From NCBI GenBank assembly GCA_964603125.1, contig CAZRUA010000130.1:1-8596 (forward strand): 8,596 nucleotides of DNA. The letters are read 5' to 3'. A program made the position numbers and the translations under genes. Under the pieces are notes generated by a model that saw nothing but the letters and a program-made list of their open reading frames with translations, was not told the DNA's origin and made no database searches. Source of the DNA: CAZRUA01 sp964603125 (GTDB lineage: Bacteria > Bacteroidota > Bacteroidia > B-17B0 > Aurantibacillaceae). Position 1 is the first letter of the stretch. Each line of letters starts with the position of its first letter. Below are positions 4,917 through 8,596 of this stretch, in pieces.

Positions 4917-5930
4917 TTATTCACTTATATCAATTTCAATTTCTGGAAGTTTCAGTTTTAATGCATCTAATTGGTCTTGTTTTATTTTGTTGGATACATA
5001 TAATTTTGTTAATGAAGTACAGCTATGAATAGGTGTTAAATCACTTACACTAATGTTTTCAATTCGCAATGTTTTAAGTGCTGTCAAGCTTTTTAAACTG
5101 GAAATGTCAGTAAGTTTGCAGTCAGAAAAATATAGCTCTTCTAATAAGCTTAAATTAGCAATACCGCTTATATTAGTAAGACCAGACCAATTCGCATCAA
5201 TTCTTTTTAAGTTTAAACAATTTTTTAAAAAATTAAGATTCGTTATTTCACTGCAATTTGAAAATTCAATTACTTCAAGACTTGTTAATTTCGATATTGG
5301 ACCTAATAAAGCGTCTTTGGCCTGTGGATTCATATAAATGTTCAATTCCTTCAAATTCTTTAAACCTGCCAAAGGCTCGTAGTTTGGAAATGTATGGTAA
5401 GCGCCGTATAAATCAAGTTTCTCTAATAAAGGTAGATTTTTTATAAAACTAATGGAAGATACATCAGCCATGTATAAACTTAATTCTTTTAACTTGCTCA
5501 ATTTCCCTAAACCGTCGGTATTTCCAACTTTTGTTGCATAAAAAGTCAAGGAAACCAATTCCGTTAACTTTGAAATGGGTTCAATGTCCAATTTAGAATC
5601 TTTGGTAACGCTAAAACTGCTAATTTCTAAAGTGTTTAAATTTTTTAATTGAGCAATCGCACTCAAATCTTTTATTTGCTCATTTCGAGATTTAATCTTA
5701 AAATTTTGAATCCAATCCATTTTACAAATTGCATCAAAGTCCTTTTGAGAGCATTCACTTTCAATTTCAACCAATAATTTTTCTTTATCCTTTTTGGCAT
5801 TTATTTCCGCGATGGCTTTTTCAGTAAGTTTTTTCACAGAAAAGCTGTAGCTGCTAATTTTATAATCATTTTGTGCTACCACCAAATGGATAGACATGTA
5901 AAGACATAGAATGTTAATCAGTTTCTTCAT
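4917..5930 (-). CDS. Secreted leucine-rich-repeat protein
   Basis: The protein has 337 residues, with a Sec signal peptide ending VVAQ (about residue 20). An N-terminal cap-like region (21-85) is followed by roughly nine internalin-like leucine-rich repeats of 21-26 residues (about 88-315). Recurring LxxLxxLxLxxxxLxxIxxL patterns include 'LKNLNTLEISS', 'LSKLKELSLYMADVSSI', 'LPLLEKLDLYG', 'LKNLKELNIYM', 'LTSLEVIEFSN', 'LSLLEELYFSDCKLTDISSL' and 'LTALKTLRIENISVSDL'. The repeats form a curved surface for protein binding. No C-terminal T9SS domain, anchor or lipobox is visible, so it is probably periplasmic or released. It has a good promoter of its own and is followed by the LuxR gene, which may regulate it or share its signal. 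Confidence 0.85.
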   Translation of the reverse strand: MKKLINILCLYMSIHLVVAQNDYKISSYSFSVKKLTEKAIAEINAKKDKEKLLVEIESECSQKDFDAICKMDWIQNFKIKSRNEQIKDLSAIAQLKNLNTLEISSFSVTKDSKLDIEPISKLTELVSLTFYATKVGNTDGLGKLSKLKELSLYMADVSSISFIKNLPLLEKLDLYGAYHTFPNYEPLAGLKNLKELNIYMNPQAKDALLGPISKLTSLEVIEFSNCSEITNLNFLKNCLNLKRIDANWSGLTNISGIANLSLLEELYFSDCKLTDISSLKSLTALKTLRIENISVSDLTPIHSCTSLTKLYVSNKIKQDQLDALKLKLPEIEIDISE

Positions 5931-5948
5931 AAGAGTTATTTTTTATTA

Positions 5949-5979
5949 CAAAGTAAGTCACTACAAATACGGTTTGCAA
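5949..5979 (-). promoter_or_regulatory. Promoter of the LRR gene
   Basis: On the minus strand TTG (5979-5977) is followed by 20 nt and TTACTTTG (5956-5949), close to TAnnTTTG. The -33 box sits in TATTGC, the same hexamer seen at the T9SS-tailed gene's promoter. Transcription would start near 5943, about 13 nt before the ATG at 5930. Confidence 0.6.
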
Positions 5980-6040
5980 TAGTAATTTATTACTAGTGTT
6001 TTTTTTAGTTAATCTCAAAAAAAGCTATGTTATCAGAGTT

Positions 6041-6068
6041 TAATCCTGAAATGGGTTTACACAAAACC
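6041..6068 (+). repeat. Repeat B, copy 2
   Basis: This is the second copy of the sequence at 3838-3864, in the same orientation. It can form the GGTTT/AAACC hairpin with a 5-nt loop. The extra A near its end lengthens the loop while the stem is kept. Sequence on both sides is unrelated to that around copy 1, which marks it as a discrete repeated unit. Confidence 0.6.
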
Positions 6069-6133
6069 GTAAATAAATAGGAGAATATTCGCTTCCATGT
6101 TGATTTCGAAACATTTTAAACAGAATATTTACG
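6068..6133. repeat. 66-nt segment with 8-bp inverted ends between repeats B2 and A2
   Basis: CGTAAATA (6068-6075) and TATTTACG (6126-6133) are perfect inverted copies. The left one touches the end of repeat B2 and the right one falls inside the start of repeat A2. It could be an operator-like site, a small excision scar, or coincidence in AT-rich DNA. Confidence 0.35.
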
Positions 6134-6169
6134 TAAAATTTGTAATTTAGATTTGGTTTAGGAGTTGCT
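6122..6169 (+). repeat. Repeat A, copy 2 (promoter-like)
   Basis: This is the second copy of repeat A, sharing AGAATATT, AATTTGTAATTTAGAT (6137-6152) and AGGAGTTGCT (6160-6169). Here the -7 box TAGATTTG (6148-6155) is a perfect TAnnTTTG, unlike copy 1. The -33 region is poor. A start near 6161 would give the gene at 6321 a long leader of about 160 nt. Confidence 0.75.
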
Positions 6170-6218
6170 TGATCTTAAATCAAAGTAAATATTTATAATA
6201 TCGATTATAGGACATTAA

Positions 6219-6314
6219 ATGGCTGTATATCTGAATCGTGCGCATTTTGACTTCATTCAAAATTTGATTACAAGAAATTTTCTTTTAAATTTAAGTTCTA
6301 ATTATATCAAATAA
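6219..6314 (+). CDS. Possible 31-residue small ORF or leader peptide
   Basis: An ATG at 6219 opens 31 codons that begin MAVYLNRAHFDFIQNL and end SNYIK, with TAA 6 nt before the ATG at 6321. It lies in the predicted leader downstream of repeat A2, where a translated upstream ORF could affect the next gene. No family is recognised. An ORF this short in AT-rich DNA can arise by chance, so confidence is low. Confidence 0.2.
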   Translation: MAVYLNRAHFDFIQNLITRNFLLNLSSNYIK

Positions 6315-6320
6315 ATTTTC

Positions 6321-6866
6321 ATGTTAAAAAAGTATTTCATTGAAGGCAAGTATATAATACCAATTAATAAATATTATCACGCTGTATTAGTTTCGTTTGT
6401 TTTTATGCTAGTTTCATTTCTTAGCATTGTTAACTCGGTTCAAATATTACTTTCAGATTCTAATATTTTTCCGCCAACCTTTTTCGTTGATGTTGCTGTA
6501 TTTTTATTCTTTTCAAATTCATTTCTATGGTATCTATTTGGTGTAGAAACATTATGTTACTCTAAGGAAACAATAATAATTACTAAGTCAAATAGATTAA
6601 TCACTATAAAAAGAAGAATAAAAATTAGTTCTTATGAATCAGCATCAATCAACCCTGTTGAATCAAAAATTCAGAATGTAGTTTATTTTAGTTCTAAATT
6701 TCGTGCCTTTCCTTTTTGGTTACAAATGGGGAAAGTAACTATAAATCGAAACAATAAGAGTTTTACAGCTTTTAACGGATTGTCTGACTTAGAATGCGTA
6801 GCTTTAATTAATGAAATGGACAACAAAATTTTTCAATTAAGAAAAAATGTTAACCATGATTCATAA
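6321..6866 (+). CDS. Small membrane protein with PH-like cytoplasmic domain (orphan)
   Basis: The protein has 181 residues with two hydrophobic membrane segments (about 19-41 and 52-73) joined by a short loop. The second ends in 'LWYLFGVETLCYSKETIIITK', a pattern I associate with uncharacterised bacterial membrane proteins carrying a PH-like beta domain. The remainder (76-170) alternates strand-like stretches ('IIITKSNRLITIKRRIKISSYESAS', 'QMGKVTINRNNKSFTAFNG') and ends in a helix ('SDLECVALINEMDNKIFQL'), which fits a PH/YcxB-type fold. Function is unknown. It has no similarity that I can see to the other orphan at 3382-3831, although both sit between A and C repeats. It converges on the TPR gene and shares its terminator. 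Confidence 0.75.
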   Translation: MLKKYFIEGKYIIPINKYYHAVLVSFVFMLVSFLSIVNSVQILLSDSNIFPPTFFVDVAVFLFFSNSFLWYLFGVETLCYSKETIIITKSNRLITIKRRIKISSYESASINPVESKIQNVVYFSSKFRAFPFWLQMGKVTINRNNKSFTAFNGLSDLECVALINEMDNKIFQLRKNVNHDS

Positions 6867-6877
6867 ACAATATCCCA

Positions 6878-6956
6878 AAAACAAAAAAGCCTCTCACTTT
6901 TCAGTAAGAGGCTTTTTTTATAATATTATTTTATTAAAGATTTCCTAAAGTTTTAA
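6878..6956. repeat. Repeat C, copy 2: native TPR-gene tail plus terminator
   Basis: This is the parental copy of the repeat at 3937-4014. Positions 6934-6956 are the genuine 3' end of the TPR coding sequence and 6883-6919 the shared terminator. The 2.94 kb between the starts of the two copies holds the LuxR, LRR and membrane-orphan genes. Confidence 0.9.
6883..6919. terminator. Bidirectional terminator between the membrane orphan and TPR genes
   Basis: A 12-bp perfect stem pairs AAAAAAGCCTCT (6883-6894) with AGAGGCTTTTTT (6907-6918) around a 12-nt loop. With an A-run on the left and a T-run on the right it serves both convergent genes. Confidence 0.85.
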
Positions 6957-7620
6957 CTCTTTGGATGTATTTAGTAATATCTCTAGCATCACTTGATTTT
7001 GGATATTCCTTTTGAATTTTCTCAAACATTGCTAATGCATCTGCATATTTTCCAGAAATTTCGTAAGCAATACCTGCTTTTTTCAAGAAAATTGGGCTTG
7101 TAAAATCATTTGGTTTGTTGTTAGCAGCTTTTAAGTAGTAGCTAATTGCATCATCTACCTTGTTTAACTCCATGTTAGCCTCACCAATTGCACCAATAGC
7201 CAATGAACTTACAATTACATCTTCACCATCAAATTTCTTTAATGATTCAATTGCTTTCTCATATTGTCCATCTTGCAAATAAGTAACACCAGCCATATAA
7301 TTAGCTAAATTACCTTGGCTTGTACCGCTAAATTCCTTAGCTATGTATTCAATTCCTTTGGTTTTACCGTCGCCATTAAGCGCCAATTTAGCCGAATCAC
7401 CTTCAAACAAAGCAAAAGTTTTATAAGCAGCATTTTGTGCTTTTAATTCTTGCTTAGGTTGGTACCATTTTTTATATGCTATAAAGCCACCAATAACAAC
7501 AGCCAAAACAGCTGCAGCTATACCAACTTTCTTTTTATTTTCTTCAAAAAACAATTGCAAACCATCCAATTTATCTTGAACGTCAACACTTTCCTTTTTT
7601 GCTTCTTTAACTTCAGTCAT
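6934..7620 (-). CDS. Single-pass membrane TPR protein (YfgM-like)
   Basis: The protein has 228 residues. A charged cytoplasmic N-terminus (1-30) precedes one membrane helix (about 32-49, 'VGIAAAVLAVVIGGFIAY') and then tetratricopeptide-like helices. Clear units lie at about 105-132 ('ANYMAGVTYLQDGQYEKAIESL'), 138-170 ('AIGEANMELNKVDDAISYYLKA') and 177-210 ('LKKAGIAYEISGKYADALAMFEKIQKEYP'). This layout matches YfgM-type ancillary proteins, which link envelope protein traffic with chaperones in E. coli, but that role is not shown here. As I recall, a gene of this type beside recF is common in Bacteroidota. Its promoter has TACTTTTG at 7643-7650. Its final six codons are duplicated in repeat C1. 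Confidence 0.85.
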   Translation of the reverse strand: MTEVKEAKKESVDVQDKLDGLQLFFEENKKKVGIAAAVLAVVIGGFIAYKKWYQPKQELKAQNAAYKTFALFEGDSAKLALNGDGKTKGIEYIAKEFSGTSQGNLANYMAGVTYLQDGQYEKAIESLKKFDGEDVIVSSLAIGAIGEANMELNKVDDAISYYLKAANNKPNDFTSPIFLKKAGIAYEISGKYADALAMFEKIQKEYPKSSDARDITKYIQRVKTLGNL

Positions 7621-7642
7621 AGTATTTTATAAAATTAGTGTG

Positions 7643-7673
7643 CAAAAGTAAAATTTTTTAACCGAATATAAAA
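7643..7673 (-). promoter_or_regulatory. Promoter of the TPR gene
   Basis: On the minus strand TACTTTTG (7650-7643) is a perfect TAnnTTTG element. At 20 nt upstream the -33 position reads TTT, a partial match. The predicted start is near 7637, leaving a leader of roughly 17 nt. It shares the 99-nt divergent spacer with recF. Confidence 0.6.
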
Positions 7674-7700
7674 ATAAAGTTTTATCCACCTAAAATTGCC

Positions 7701-7708
7701 TATTTTTA
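7701..7708 (+). promoter_or_regulatory. Possible -7 element of recF
   Basis: TATTTTTA matches TAnnTTTG at all but the last base and sits 11 nt before the recF ATG. The -33 region is only T-rich (about 7680-7683). It is back-to-back with the TPR promoter. Confidence 0.35.
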
Positions 7709-7719
7709 CCGCAAATACC

Positions 7720-8596
7720 ATGTTTTTAAAAGAATTATCCCTTATCAACTTCAAAAACTACCACGAGGCCAAGATTTTGCCTAGTGCAAAAATTAATTGC
7801 TTTTTGGGAAATAACGGCATGGGTAAAACCAATTTGCTGGATGCGGTGCATTATTTGTCGTTTTGCAAGAGCTTTTTTAATGCTATTGATAGCCAAAATA
7901 TAAAGCACGACCAGGGATTTTTTGTTATTCAGGGCACTTACAACAATGCTTTTAACGAAATTGACGAGGTGTATTGTGGTATAAAACGCAATCAAAAGAA
8001 GCAATTTAAGCGTAATGGAAAGGAATACGACCGTTTAAGCGAACATATTGGGGTTTATCCTTTGGTAATGATTTCGCCAATGGATAATGAGCTCATCATT
8101 GGCGGTAGCGAAGCCCGAAGGAAGTTCTTAGATAGTATCATTTCACAATACGATAAGGTATATTTAGAAAAACTAATAGCCTATAACCATGTTTTAACCC
8201 AAAGAAACGCTTTATTAAAGCAGTTTTCGGAAAGCAGAAACTTCGATTCGGTTACTTTGGAGCTTTGGGACGATCAATTGATAATGCATGGTGAGGGAAT
8301 TTTGAAGAAAAGAAAGGAGTTTTTGCAGGAATTTATCACATTATTCAATAAAAACTATTCGTTTATCTCCGAAACCAACGAAACGGTCACATTAGAATAT
8401 GAAGCTAGTATTGGCGATAAAGATTACAAAACGGCACTTTATACTGCTTTAAGAAAAGATCAAATTTTAAACCATACCACTGTTGGTATTCATCGCGACG
8501 ACTTGGATTTTAAAATGAATGGTACAAGTTTAAAAAAGTTTGCGTCTCAAGGTCAGCAAAAATCACATTTGTTGGCTTTAAAACTAGCTCAATTTG
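7720..8596 (+). CDS. recF: DNA replication and repair protein RecF (5' part, cut by window end)
   Basis: The first 292 codons are present, and family members are usually 360-370 residues. RecF is a cytoplasmic SMC-like ATPase that, with RecO and RecR, helps load RecA at single-strand gaps. The N-terminus 'LKELSLINFKNYHEA' is the standard RecF opening. Walker A is GNNGMGKT (30-37). Other family stretches are 'SPMDNELIIGGSEARRKFLD' and 'YNHVLTQRNALLK'. 'VGIHRDDLDF' is followed by the ABC signature SQGQQKS (276-282), just before the cut. Walker B, expected shortly after the signature, lies beyond the window. ATG 7720 is chosen because it gives the normal N-terminus with no extension. Divergent from the TPR gene. 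Confidence 0.97.
   Translation, partial: MFLKELSLINFKNYHEAKILPSAKINCFLGNNGMGKTNLLDAVHYLSFCKSFFNAIDSQNIKHDQGFFVIQGTYNNAFNEIDEVYCGIKRNQKKQFKRNGKEYDRLSEHIGVYPLVMISPMDNELIIGGSEARRKFLDSIISQYDKVYLEKLIAYNHVLTQRNALLKQFSESRNFDSVTLELWDDQLIMHGEGILKKRKEFLQEFITLFNKNYSFISETNETVTLEYEASIGDKDYKTALYTALRKDQILNHTTVGIHRDDLDFKMNGTSLKKFASQGQQKSHLLALKLAQF

Larger units (their letters stand above)
5980..6320. other. Intergenic mosaic upstream of the membrane orphan gene
   Basis: This stretch has no long ORF. It holds, in order, an AT-rich segment, repeat B2 (6041-6068), a 66-nt segment bounded by the inverted repeat CGTAAATA (6068-6075) / TATTTACG (6126-6133), and repeat A2 (6122-6169). The last 150 nt before the gene at 6321 contain a 31-codon ORF (6219-6314) and otherwise nothing recognisable. 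Confidence 0.6.

Noticed and set aside
4415..5446. Plus-strand ORFs of 62-94 codons opposite the LuxR and LRR genes
   Set aside because: They are antisense shadows of well-supported minus-strand genes, with low-complexity hydrophobic translations and no promoter signal.
3299..6169. A, B and C repeats as a CRISPR array
   Set aside because: There are only two copies of each, separated by genes rather than by regular 30-40 nt spacers, and no cas genes are present.
3382..6866. A toxin-antitoxin or phage-defence system made of the orphan genes
   Set aside because: Neither orphan has a recognisable toxin, antitoxin, nuclease or defence domain, and they are not adjacent. The setting is suggestive only.
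7735..8004. Minus-strand 89-codon ORF
   Set aside because: It lies wholly antisense to the unmistakable 5' part of recF and has no recognisable features of its own.

Overview
The window suggests a Bacteroidota chromosome (Flavobacteriia, Sphingobacteriia or Chitinophagia-like; genus not determinable). It is AT-rich and its start codons lack clear Shine-Dalgarno sites. Several genes have Bacteroidota-type promoters (-33 TTG, 19-21 nt spacer, -7 TAnnTTTG) very close to the start codon. There is also a GldM-like C-terminal domain, a probable type IX secretion (T9SS) sorting tail, and a recF gene beside a membrane TPR protein.

Layout. 1-417 is the 3' end of a GldM C-terminal-domain-like protein. 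418-714 is non-coding and holds a strong terminator (635-664) and a long-range inverted repeat that could be a structured RNA. 715-1320 (+) is a hypothetical cytoplasmic protein. Its stop codon directly abuts that of the convergent gene 1321-1971 (-), a secreted protein with a T9SS-like tail. 2042-2680 (-) encodes an archaemetzincin-type metalloprotease with a lipoprotein signal. It is divergent from a GNAT acetyltransferase at 2785-3300 (+).

The stretch 3299-6956 is a mosaic. Two unrelated small orphan genes on the + strand (3382-3831, soluble; 6321-6866, two membrane helices plus a PH-like region) are each preceded by a copy of a ~50-nt promoter-like repeat (A) and followed by a copy of a ~78-nt terminator repeat (C). 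C2 contains the last six codons and stop of the TPR gene at 6934-7620, and C1 is a copy of that tail. Between the C copies lie a PAS-like/LuxR regulator (4034-4846, -) and a secreted leucine-rich-repeat protein (4917-5930, -). A third short repeat (B), possibly a solo insertion-sequence end, occurs at 3838 and 6041. No integrase or transposase gene is visible. This repeat-bounded region is the most unusual part of the window and looks like an accessory or cassette-exchange locus next to a housekeeping locus.

6934-7620 (-) is a single-pass TPR protein. Divergent from it, recF starts at 7720 (+) and runs off the window end. Apart from the probable envelope/T9SS theme (GldM-like tail, T9SS-tailed protein, lipoprotein protease, secreted LRR protein), the genes do not form one recognisable pathway. 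I found no CRISPR array, tRNA, rRNA or recognisable defence system.
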